18,557 bases of DNA from Lentisphaerota bacterium. Lineage in GTDB: Bacteria > Verrucomicrobiota > Kiritimatiellia > UBA8416 > JAFGIZ01. Positions within the stretch are counted from its first letter, which is position 1; each line of letters opens with the position of its first letter. The position numbers and the translations under genes are program-made. Shown in pieces: positions 7,035 to 14,741 of this stretch. The stretch covers positions 1 to 18,557 of the forward strand of contig JAFGIZ010000239.1 in assembly GCA_016929365.1 (NCBI GenBank). Reading direction: 5' to 3'. The notes under the pieces are model-generated. The model did not search any database. It was not told where the DNA came from and worked only from the letters and a program-made list of their open reading frames with translations.

Positions 7035-10000
7035 GATTGCGGGTCCGCGACAGGGCGCGCTGGTGCACCCTGGAGAGGTGGGGGTTCTGGCGGATCGTGG
7101 AGAGTGCTTGGTTGCCGCCCACGCGGACGGCCTGTTCCACGGCGCGGCCGGCCTCGTTGGTCTGCTTCAGGCTGAGCTGAACCGTTGCCAGGTCCAGCCA
7201 GGCTTTCCAGTCCTGCGGCCGGCGTTCGAGGTACTTTACCAGCGGGGTCTTCATCTTGGCGGTTTCGCGGGCCGAGGCGTAGAGCCGGGCGATATCGAGC
7301 AGCACCTGGGGCGGCGCCTCGGACGGGATACGGTCGGCGCAGAGATCGAGTGCGCGCACCATCTTATCCCTTTCGTTCACGCTGTGGTACAACTGCGCGA
7401 GACGGAACTGGTAGATGGGGGGCAGGTTCGTTTGCGCCAGCAGGCTGCCGGCCAGCGCATTGAACTTGGGGACCTGGCCGGCGTCGGTATAAAGATCCAG
7501 AAGCCGCAGGGCCTCGTTCATGTCGAGCTTGCCTTCCTGCATGCGCGCCTCGAGCGTGTCGATCGTGCGCGACACGTCCTGGAGGGCGCGGAGCTGCCGC
7601 AGAAAGTCGCCGGCCTTGGCATTGCCGGGGTCTTCGGCCTCGAACTCGGCCATGATGCGCGCCGCGTCGGTGAAGCGGCTCTGGCGCACCAGGACTTCCT
7701 GGCAGAGCCGGAAATTGGCTTCCGGGCTGAGGTGATAAAGCAGGCGGGCCTGTTGAAAGGCCTGTTCCGCGTGGTCGAACATCCCGCGGCTGGCGTACAG
7801 GCCGCCGATGGCGGAACGGAGCTTGGAAAAAGACTTGCGTGCCACGACGTCCCGGCGGAAGCGCCAGTCGGCGTTAAGGCGGCGGCTGTACCAGTCCCAG
7901 AAGTCCTGGTCGTCGCGCACCGTGTCACGGGTCAGATCCGCGGGGTTGCGGTTGATCTTCATGATCAGCCCGTGGGGGGTCAGGTAAGGATACATCCAGC
8001 GGATGACGTAGCTCTCCTCGACGTAGAAATCGTGCCGGTAGTTGTTCTTGTCGAAGATCATCCGGCACAGGATGCCGTTGATCTCCATGACGCCCAGCGC
8101 GCCGCTGACCTGCACGCGGCCGTTCTCGATGTTGACGTCGGCGTTTTTCGGGGCGCGGCCGGCCTTGAGGTCGTCCACGTACTGCTGAAAGGCGCGCGCG
8201 CTGTCCGGCTGGGCGGGGATCCAGATGCGGTCGCCGTAGAGATCGCGCATCACCGCCATGTACGTGTTGTCGGCCAGCGCGTTCTGCGTGATCAGGTAGA
8301 CGTCTTCACGCACGCGCGCCGAGTAGATCATGTAGGTGGGCACGAAACGGCCCGGGTCGGTGCCGCCGAAGAAGATAGCGTCGGGCGTCATCGCCGGGGG
8401 AAACCCGGGATTGGGCAGGGGTTCTTCGTCGGGCGCGAGTTCTTCGCTGATCGCGTCCGCGCCGCGCAGCTGGTAGTTGCCGAACTGCCAGCCGAAATCG
8501 TGGCCGTTCTGTTCGGCGCCGCCGTATTCCTTGATGAGCTGCTGATCGAACGCGTTCTTGGCGAGGGGGGCGAGGGGCAACAGCACGAGGGCGCCGCCCA
8601 GGCCGAGCCACTTGACCAGCCGGTTGCCGCGGAAGAGCGTGTCGAGGAAGGCGAGGCCGAAAATCAGCCCGTAGCCCATCCAGAAGGCGTACAGGGCGTG
8701 GGAGGAGATCAGTTTGACGCGCTGGATGAAGGTGTCCTGGATATCGAGTTTGAAGTTGGCCAGGGCGATCAAAACGACGCTCATCGTCAGAAAGCCGAAG
8801 AGCGTGGCGGTGACCCATTTCTGGGACCGGTCGTCGATGGTCATTTCGAGGCGGGCGGGCCCCCGCATGAGGCGCACGAGCAGCCAGACCAGCAGCGGGG
8901 GGCCGACTACCATGAGGACAAGACTTACCGCCTGCAGAAACAGGACGCCGAGCCGGCCGCTGGGCAACGCGCCGCCCGCCTCGCGGAGGGGGGCCGTGAT
9001 CTCGGCGATCTTGACGATGAGCATCTTAACGTAGAAGAGATAGAGCAGGATGCCGCCTGCCAGGACGACGCCGATCGCGCCGCGCTGGGAGGGGGTCGCC
9101 GGCAGGCGGCCCCGGAACTTGAGAATGAGTTCCCGGGTCTGGGCGATCAGGAGGGTCAGGCCGCCGATAACGAGGAGAACGATGACGCCCAGCACCAGGA
9201 TTTTATCCAGGGGCATGGCCGCGCGCAGGGCGGCGGGGAGGAACAGTTTCTCCAGCGTTGCCACCAGCGAGGCCAGCACGCAGAGGCTGATGGCGATGCT
9301 GAGCGCGTTGATCCGGCGTTCGCCGAAGCGGATGCGCCAGGTCGTGAAGGGCAGGAAGCCCAGCAGCGCGATGGGAAGGTAAAATTGCCGCCGCAGGTCG
9401 GTCAGGTAGAAGCCGACCTGGTGGATGAAGTGCATGGAGAAGACGTCGGTGGGCTCAATGCGTTCATACTGGCCGCGGGTAATGGCGTGTTGGAAGCCCT
9501 CCCAGGTGCGGGGATAGCCCCAGTTCATGGGGGGGTTGCGCAGGTCCGAGACGATCGGCATGTAGGCATAGAAGGCAATGCCGAGCTCGACGAGCAGCAG
9601 GCTGATTGCCACGGTCCGGCCGCGCGGCAGGAAGCAGAACGCGAGGCCCAGGGTCAGGAAATTGAGAAAGAGATACACGAAACACGTCGGATGCGTGGGA
9701 TGGTCGATGGCGGGCAGCACCCCGCGCTGGATCAGGGCCAGGACGATAACGAACGGCGCGCCGGTTACGGCGAAGTCGCGGAAGAGATCCAGGTCGCGGA
9801 CAATCAGGGCGACGACAAGCGCCAGGGCGGCGAGCAACAGGACCTGGTAATTGGTCAGCCCCAGCCCGAAGACAAAGGCGGTGACGAAAAGGATTCGGTC
9901 GGACGGCCGGCAGATCCACATATAGACCAGCAGAAAGATCAGGACCAGGAAGAACGCGTTGAGGGCGTAGACCTCGACAATGACCGCCTGCGACCACATG

Positions 10001-10473
10001 ACGGGGCTGAACGCGAAGACGAGGCTGGCGGCGACGCCGCCGACCCAGCAGATCAGGTTGTCGGTGCGCCGGTCCGTGTGGCTGCCGACGTCGCGCGAGC
10101 GGCGCAGGATATCCGAGCCGGACCGGCAGATCAGCATGGCGCTGACCCCCGTGGCCAGCGCCCCGAAGACGGCGGAAAAGAGGGCGATACTCCAGCCGGG
10201 GTTGGGCTGGCCGCGAAAGGTGACGAAGCTGAAGAGGCGGGCGAAAACCCAGGCGAGCAGCGACCAGATAGGGTAACCGGGGGGATGCGGGACGCCCATG
10301 TAATCGCCGGCAACGGCCAGTTCGCCGGAATCCTCGAGGGTTACCGTGGGCGCCAGGGTATAGAAATAGACCGCGAAGGCGGCGAGACAGGCGGTCCAGA
10401 AGGCGCTCCAGTCTATCGGGCGGAAAAACCGCCGGTCCGTGCCGGGGGCCAGGGTATCGGTTTCGGCTTGCAT
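7018..10473 (-). CDS. DUF2723 (TMEM260-like) polytopic membrane protein with C-terminal helical repeats
   Basis: 1151 residues from ATG at 10473; an in-frame TTG at 10509 would add 12 but falls in a hairpin. The N-terminus has the DUF2723 signature: TM1, then DSGE (48-51) and HPPGYP (63-68), as in GT-C-type enzymes and eukaryotic TMEM260, a protein O-mannosyltransferase. About 15-17 hydrophobic helices follow to roughly residue 570, then a large soluble region. From about residue 880 to the end, helix pairs such as LYASRGMFDHAEQAFQQARLLY and VQLSLKQTNEAGRAVEQAV look like TPR repeats. It likely transfers a sugar from a polyprenyl-phosphate donor to an exported protein or glycan; DSGE would supply the catalytic acid. 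This function is inferred, not shown. It lies 54 bases after the transporter ATPase gene, and its tail overlaps rsmE by 17 bases. Confidence 0.87.
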   Translation of the reverse strand: MQAETDTLAPGTDRRFFRPIDWSAFWTACLAAFAVYFYTLAPTVTLEDSGELAVAGDYMGVPHPPGYPIWSLLAWVFARLFSFVTFRGQPNPGWSIALFSAVFGALATGVSAMLICRSGSDILRRSRDVGSHTDRRTDNLICWVGGVAASLVFAFSPVMWSQAVIVEVYALNAFFLVLIFLLVYMWICRPSDRILFVTAFVFGLGLTNYQVLLLAALALVVALIVRDLDLFRDFAVTGAPFVIVLALIQRGVLPAIDHPTHPTCFVYLFLNFLTLGLAFCFLPRGRTVAISLLLVELGIAFYAYMPIVSDLRNPPMNWGYPRTWEGFQHAITRGQYERIEPTDVFSMHFIHQVGFYLTDLRRQFYLPIALLGFLPFTTWRIRFGERRINALSIAISLCVLASLVATLEKLFLPAALRAAMPLDKILVLGVIVLLVIGGLTLLIAQTRELILKFRGRLPATPSQRGAIGVVLAGGILLYLFYVKMLIVKIAEITAPLREAGGALPSGRLGVLFLQAVSLVLMVVGPPLLVWLLVRLMRGPARLEMTIDDRSQKWVTATLFGFLTMSVVLIALANFKLDIQDTFIQRVKLISSHALYAFWMGYGLIFGLAFLDTLFRGNRLVKWLGLGGALVLLPLAPLAKNAFDQQLIKEYGGAEQNGHDFGWQFGNYQLRGADAISEELAPDEEPLPNPGFPPAMTPDAIFFGGTDPGRFVPTYMIYSARVREDVYLITQNALADNTYMAVMRDLYGDRIWIPAQPDSARAFQQYVDDLKAGRAPKNADVNIENGRVQVSGALGVMEINGILCRMIFDKNNYRHDFYVEESYVIRWMYPYLTPHGLIMKINRNPADLTRDTVRDDQDFWDWYSRRLNADWRFRRDVVARKSFSKLRSAIGGLYASRGMFDHAEQAFQQARLLYHLSPEANFRLCQEVLVRQSRFTDAARIMAEFEAEDPGNAKAGDFLRQLRALQDVSRTIDTLEARMQEGKLDMNEALRLLDLYTDAGQVPKFNALAGSLLAQTNLPPIYQFRLAQLYHSVNERDKMVRALDLCADRIPSEAPPQVLLDIARLYASARETAKMKTPLVKYLERRPQDWKAWLDLATVQLSLKQTNEAGRAVEQAVRVGGNQALSTIRQNPHLSRVHQRALSRTRNLIGIP

Positions 10474-10487
10474 GATGCGTCTGTTAT

Positions 10488-10510
10488 CTTGCCCGAGGGC
10501 CCCGGGCAAG
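10488..10510 (-). other. Intercistronic hairpin between transporter ATPase and DUF2723 gene
   Basis: Perfect 8-bp stem CTTGCCCG / CGGGCAAG with a 7-base loop, in the 54-base gap between the two leftward genes. No T run follows it in the minus direction (ATAACAG comes next), so it is not a canonical intrinsic terminator; it could reduce readthrough or protect the 3' end of the transporter message. The hairpin stops 14 bases before the DUF2723 ATG and covers an alternative TTG start. Confidence 0.5.
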
Positions 10511-10527
10511 GCAAGGTCAAGATGGCG

Positions 10528-12627
10528 TCAAGCCGGGGTCGCGCGGCCGGGCGTTAGCAACGGGAGCGCGTCCTTGCGCAGGCAGGCCACGCGGCGCCGC
10601 GGGTCGGCGCGGGGCGGTTCCAGCGAGGGATCGAGTGTGCGGCAGGCGTCGACCGCGTAGGGGCAGCGGGGATGGAAGCGGCAGCCTGGCGGCGGGTTGG
10701 CGGGCGAAGGCACGTCGCCGGGCAGGACGAGGCGCTGCCGGCCGCGGCCGTCGATCTGCGGCACCGCGGCGATCAGGGCGCGGGTATAGGGATGCACGGG
10801 ATGCGCGATGATTTCCCGTGCGGCGCCGGTTTCGACGATGCGGCCGAGGTACATCACGGCGATCCGGTCGGCGATATAGCGAACGACGCTGAGATCGTGG
10901 GAGATAAAGAGGTAGGCGGGTCCCAGTTCGGCCTGCAGGCGTTTAAGGAGGTTCAGGATCTGGGCCTGGACGGAGACGTCGAGCGAGCTGGTGGCTTCGT
11001 CGCAGATAATCAGCGCCGGATCGAGCGCCAGGGCGCGGGCGAGCCCGATACGCTGCCGCTGGCCGCCGGAGAATTCGTGCGGGTAGCGGGCGAGCATGGC
11101 GGGATCGAGGCCCACGCGGGGCAGCAGCTCGCGTATCCGGCCGATGCGGTCGGCCGGGCCGGAACCGATGCCGTGCGTTTCCATGCCTTCGGCGATGATT
11201 TCCCCGATGCGGCGGCGCGGATTCAGGCTGGAAAACGGATCCTGGAAGATCATCTGCATACGGCGCCGCAGGGGTTTTAGGGCGGCGCGGTCGGCGCCGG
11301 TGACCGGTTGCCCGAGGAGGCGGATGGACCCGGCGGTGGGTGTAAGGAGCCGTACGATACATTTGCCGACGGTCGTTTTACCGCAACCGGATTCGCCGAC
11401 GAGGGCAAGGGTTTCGGACGACGCGAGGGTCAGATCGATCCCGTCCACGGCGCGGACGGCGCCGACGGTCCGCTTGAGCAGGCCGCGCCGGATGGGGAAA
11501 TGCATGGTCAACGAGCGGACCGACAGCGTGGGGGCCGGCTCGGCGGCGCGGGGCGGTTCGGGCCGCACGGCGGCCGGCGCGGCGGCGGGCGCGGGTTCGG
11601 AGACCGAAACCGCGGGCGCGGACGGGTCCAGAAGAAAGCACTCCGCCGTATGCCCGTTGCCGGCCGCGTAGGGCGGGGGCGTGTCGCGGCGGCAGCGCTC
11701 CATCACGTAGGGGCAGCGGGTATGAAAGCGGCACCCGGCGGGCAGTTCGGTGAGGGGCGGCACCCGGCCGGGGATGGTGGTCAGCGGCCGGCCGGGCTCG
11801 CCGCGGGACGGCAGCGCCTGCATGAGCAGCCGGGTATAGGGGTGCGCCGGCTGCGCGAAAAGCGCGTGGCGGGGGGCTTCTTCGACCACGCGTCCGGCGT
11901 ACATGACGCCGACGCGGTCGGCGTTTTCGCTGACGACGGCCATGTCGTGGGTGATCAGCAGGACGGCCGTCCGGAACGCGCGCCTGAGTTCGCGGATCAG
12001 CTCGAGAATCTGCGACTGGATGGTCACGTCCAGGGCGGTGGTCGGCTCGTCGGCGATCAGCAAAGCGGGCCGGCAGGCCAGCGCCATGGCGATCATGACG
12101 CGTTGCCGCATGCCGCCGGACATCTGGTGGGGGTATTCGTGATAGCGGGCGGCGGGGTCGGGGATGCCCACGCGCCGCAGCATGTCGACCGACTCGCGGC
12201 GCCGTTCGGCGCGGGACAGGCGGCGGTGCACGCGAAGGGTTTCGTCGATCTGGTTGCCGACGGTGAAAACCGGGTTCAGCGCGGTCATGGGTTCCTGAAA
12301 GATCATGGATACGTCGTTGCCGCGGATCGCGCGCATGGCGACGGGCGGCAGGGCGGTGAGCTCGCGGCCCCGCAGGCGGACGGACCCCCCCGCGATAAAG
12401 CCGGCGGGCACGGGCACGAGGCGCATGACGGAGAGCGCGGTCACGGATTTACCGCAGCCCGATTCGCCGACCAACGCGTAGGTCTCGCCGGGGTCGACGG
12501 AGAAGGAAACGCCGTCGACGGCCCGGGCCAGGCCCGCGGGCGTGCGGAAATGCGTCCGCAGCGACGCTATCTCGAGAACCGGCGCGTCCATAACTCCGTC
12601 GCTCCTCTTTTCGTGCCGCACCCGCAT
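10528..12627 (-). CDS. Fused dual ATPase of a peptide-type ABC importer (DppD-DppF type)
   Basis: 699 residues with two complete ABC domains in one chain. Domain 1: Walker A GESGCGKS (54-61), signature SGGMRQR (170-176), Walker B LLIADE (189-194), H-loop THD (226-228). Domain 2: GESGCGKT (411-418), SGGQRQR (520-526), LIICDE (539-544), SHD (576-578). Each is followed by the oligopeptide-transporter C-terminal extension with four cysteines (299, 305, 312, 330; 649, 655, 662, 682), a pattern typical of this family. A Pro/Ala linker (about 335-365) joins the halves. It powers the two permeases encoded just upstream from the cytoplasmic face. ATG at 12627 has GGAG 7 bases upstream; ATG at 12591 (MDAPVLEI), with GAGGAG about 10 bases away, is equally plausible. 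The fusion is a known arrangement (GsiA- or YejF-like). Substrate unproven. Confidence 0.94.
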   Translation of the reverse strand: MRVRHEKRSDGVMDAPVLEIASLRTHFRTPAGLARAVDGVSFSVDPGETYALVGESGCGKSVTALSVMRLVPVPAGFIAGGSVRLRGRELTALPPVAMRAIRGNDVSMIFQEPMTALNPVFTVGNQIDETLRVHRRLSRAERRRESVDMLRRVGIPDPAARYHEYPHQMSGGMRQRVMIAMALACRPALLIADEPTTALDVTIQSQILELIRELRRAFRTAVLLITHDMAVVSENADRVGVMYAGRVVEEAPRHALFAQPAHPYTRLLMQALPSRGEPGRPLTTIPGRVPPLTELPAGCRFHTRCPYVMERCRRDTPPPYAAGNGHTAECFLLDPSAPAVSVSEPAPAAAPAAVRPEPPRAAEPAPTLSVRSLTMHFPIRRGLLKRTVGAVRAVDGIDLTLASSETLALVGESGCGKTTVGKCIVRLLTPTAGSIRLLGQPVTGADRAALKPLRRRMQMIFQDPFSSLNPRRRIGEIIAEGMETHGIGSGPADRIGRIRELLPRVGLDPAMLARYPHEFSGGQRQRIGLARALALDPALIICDEATSSLDVSVQAQILNLLKRLQAELGPAYLFISHDLSVVRYIADRIAVMYLGRIVETGAAREIIAHPVHPYTRALIAAVPQIDGRGRQRLVLPGDVPSPANPPPGCRFHPRCPYAVDACRTLDPSLEPPRADPRRRVACLRKDALPLLTPGRATPA

Positions 12628-12631
12628 TCGG

Positions 12632-13744
12632 TCACTCCATCCGCAGGCGCGGGTCCAGCGCGTCCCGCAGCGCGTCGCCGAAGATATTGGCCGGCAGCAC
12701 GAGGCCCACCATGAAGATCAGCGCGGCGGCGACTTTCCACCAGATGACCGGGGAGCGGGCCAGCTCGCGGAGCGCGTCGTTGATCATGACGCCCCACGAA
12801 ATCGTGTCGATGCCGACGCCGATCCCGATGTAGGTGAGGACCGCCTCGGCCAGGACGCGCCCGGAGAAGCTGAGCACGGCGGTGATGAGCACGACGTGCA
12901 TCACGTTGGGCACGATGTGCCGGTGCATGATCCGTGCGCGGGACACGCCGGTGGCCTCGGCGGCCTGCACGAATTCCTGTTCGCGCAGCTTCATCGTTTC
13001 GCCGCGCAGCACGCGGCACAGCCCGGTCCAGGACGTGACGCCCAGGATGACGCAGAGCTGGGGCAGGCCCTGGCCGAAGATGACCATGAAAGCGGCGATG
13101 AGCAGGACGGCGGGAATGGAGGCCAGCACGGTATAGACGTACTGGATGACGTCGTCGATCCAGCCGCCGAGGTAGCCCGCCGCAACGCCGAAGAACAGGG
13201 CCAGGGGAATCACGAGCAGCGTGGTGAAGGCGCCGATGATCATGCCGGTGCGGATACCCTTGAGGGCGAGATAGAGCACGTCGTGGCCGACGCGGTCGGT
13301 GCCGAGCAAGTGGCGGCGCGGGTAGCGCAGGGGCGGATGGTCGCGGACGATGCGGCCCTCCGCGTCCACGCGGGTTTCCCGGGTAAACTGGCGGACGGCA
13401 AGGGGCGCGCTGTAGGTTTTCTCGCGCGCTTCGCGGAGGGGGGTGAGGAGCGCGTCGAGCACGCTCAGGCCGTCGGGATCGGTCATGATGCGCCGGGTTT
13501 CGGGCTGGCGGCGCAGGGTTCCGTCGGGGTCGCGCAGGGGCGGATGCCAGCCGACGCTGTCCAGCAGGGCGATAACGGTATAGACGCAGAGCACGGCGAA
13601 GGCGCCGCGCACGAGACGGCGCCGGAAGACCTGCCGCAACGCCGCGCGCCAGTACTCGCGCCGGGCCAGCGCCCGGCCCGCGCCGAAGAGCAGCAGGAGC
13701 AGCGCCGCCACGAGGACGTCCTGCACGTACCAGTTGGTCAACAT
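12632..13744 (-). CDS. ABC transporter permease, DppC/OppC type
   Basis: 370 residues. Helix 1 (8-23) and helix 2 (44-62) precede a hydrophilic, probably periplasmic segment (63-145) that is longer than usual and ends in HLLGTDRVGHDVLYLALKG (145-163), the DppC/OppC hallmark. Five core helices follow to residue 355, with the cytoplasmic coupling (EAA) loop at EFVQAAEATGVSRARIMHRHIVPN (257-280), which docks on the ATPase. The end is DPRLRME. ATG at 13744 follows the DppB-type gene by 13 bases with AGGGA nearby; the stop lies 4 bases before the ATPase start. It forms the second half of the membrane channel. The extra N-terminal helix and long loop recall YejE-like peptide permeases, so the substrate could be a longer peptide, but this is uncertain. 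Confidence 0.93.
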   Translation of the reverse strand: MLTNWYVQDVLVAALLLLLFGAGRALARREYWRAALRQVFRRRLVRGAFAVLCVYTVIALLDSVGWHPPLRDPDGTLRRQPETRRIMTDPDGLSVLDALLTPLREAREKTYSAPLAVRQFTRETRVDAEGRIVRDHPPLRYPRRHLLGTDRVGHDVLYLALKGIRTGMIIGAFTTLLVIPLALFFGVAAGYLGGWIDDVIQYVYTVLASIPAVLLIAAFMVIFGQGLPQLCVILGVTSWTGLCRVLRGETMKLREQEFVQAAEATGVSRARIMHRHIVPNVMHVVLITAVLSFSGRVLAEAVLTYIGIGVGIDTISWGVMINDALRELARSPVIWWKVAAALIFMVGLVLPANIFGDALRDALDPRLRME

Positions 13745-13757
13745 GTTGTCCCTGCTT

Positions 13758-14741
13758 TCACGTTAATCGCACGCGCGGGTCCACCAGGGTGTAGCTCACG
13801 TCCACGAGGATCAGGCCCGCGACGTACAGGAACGAACCGAGAAACACCATGGCGCGCACGACGGCGAAATCCTGCTTGTGAATAGCGTCGATCGTGTAGC
13901 TGCCGAGACCGGGGATGCCGAAGAAGTTTTCGAGCAGCAGCATGCCCATGATGAGGAAGGGGATGCTGACCACGACGTTGGTGAGGATGGGAAACATGGC
14001 GTTTTTGAGAGCGTGCTTGAAGAGCACCGTGCCTTCGCCGAGGCCCTTGGCGCGCGCGGTCCGGATGTAGTCCTTGTTGATTTCCTCGAGAAAGATCGTG
14101 CGGTAGTAGCGCACCCCGCTGCCGATATTGGCGACGATGCCGATCAGGACGGGCAGGACGAGGAACTTGACCGCGTAGAGGAGGTTCCGGTCGAACCCGG
14201 AGACGGGGGCCAGCTTGAGGTGGATGGCGACGAGGTATTGCCCGCCGAGAATGTAGAACATCGAAGAGATGGACATCAGGATCACGCAGACCACGAGCGC
14301 CCAGGTGTCCAGATAAGTGGCCCGGTAGAAGGCGACGATCATGGCGAAGAAGAGGTAGAGCAGCAGGCTGATGCAGAAGATCGGGACGGTGAGGCACAGC
14401 GAGTACGGGATCCGGCGTTTGAGCTCGGCCCCGATCCGGCTGCCGTCCATGTCCGACTTGCCGAAGCGGAACGCGAAGAGCGGGACGCTTTTCTGCCAGA
14501 AGATCGTTTGCGTGAACACGGCGGGAAACGGCTCGACGGTATTGAGCAGGCGAGGAAGGTGGTAGCCGTGCTCCCGTTTCCAGTTTTCCTTCATTTCCTC
14601 CGTCACGCGTTTCTCGCCCAGGAACGTTTCCGCCATGTCGTCGGGGCTCTGCACGAAGAAAAACAGCAGGAAGATCAGGAGGTTGACGCCGAAGAGGATC
14701 GGCACGGCGTAGGCGACGCGGCGGATCAGGTAGGCGAGCAT
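13758..14741 (-). CDS. ABC transporter permease, DppB/OppB type
   Basis: 327 residues from ATG at 14741 (MLAYLIRRVAYAVPILFGVN). The frame continues upstream inside the substrate-binding gene, but GGAGGA 4 bases before this ATG and the conserved first helix fix the start. Helix 1 (8-30) is followed by a long periplasmic segment (31-110), where SPDDMAETFLGEKRV replaces the classic PGDP motif. Five further helices follow; the EAA coupling loop is INKDYIRTARAKGLGEGTVLFKHALKNAMFPIL (221-253), and the closing motif FFGIPGLGSYTIDAI (273-287) is typical. Its start overlaps the stop of the substrate-binding lipoprotein by 16 bases, so translation is coupled. With the next permease it forms the transmembrane channel. 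Confidence 0.94.
   Translation of the reverse strand: MLAYLIRRVAYAVPILFGVNLLIFLLFFFVQSPDDMAETFLGEKRVTEEMKENWKREHGYHLPRLLNTVEPFPAVFTQTIFWQKSVPLFAFRFGKSDMDGSRIGAELKRRIPYSLCLTVPIFCISLLLYLFFAMIVAFYRATYLDTWALVVCVILMSISSMFYILGGQYLVAIHLKLAPVSGFDRNLLYAVKFLVLPVLIGIVANIGSGVRYYRTIFLEEINKDYIRTARAKGLGEGTVLFKHALKNAMFPILTNVVVSIPFLIMGMLLLENFFGIPGLGSYTIDAIHKQDFAVVRAMVFLGSFLYVAGLILVDVSYTLVDPRVRLT

Noticed and set aside
7000..10557. Plus-strand frame of 1185 residues fully antisense to the DUF2723 gene
   Set aside because: Its composition (Gly, Asp, Glu, Gln, Val-rich, no domains) is typical of the complement of a hydrophobic GC-rich gene. The minus strand has recognised motifs and membrane helices.
11308..13885. 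Plus-strand frames of 400-550 residues opposite the ABC transporter genes (also 13878-14756 and 15335-16993)
   Set aside because: Shadow frames opposite genes with complete Walker, signature, permease and SBP motifs.
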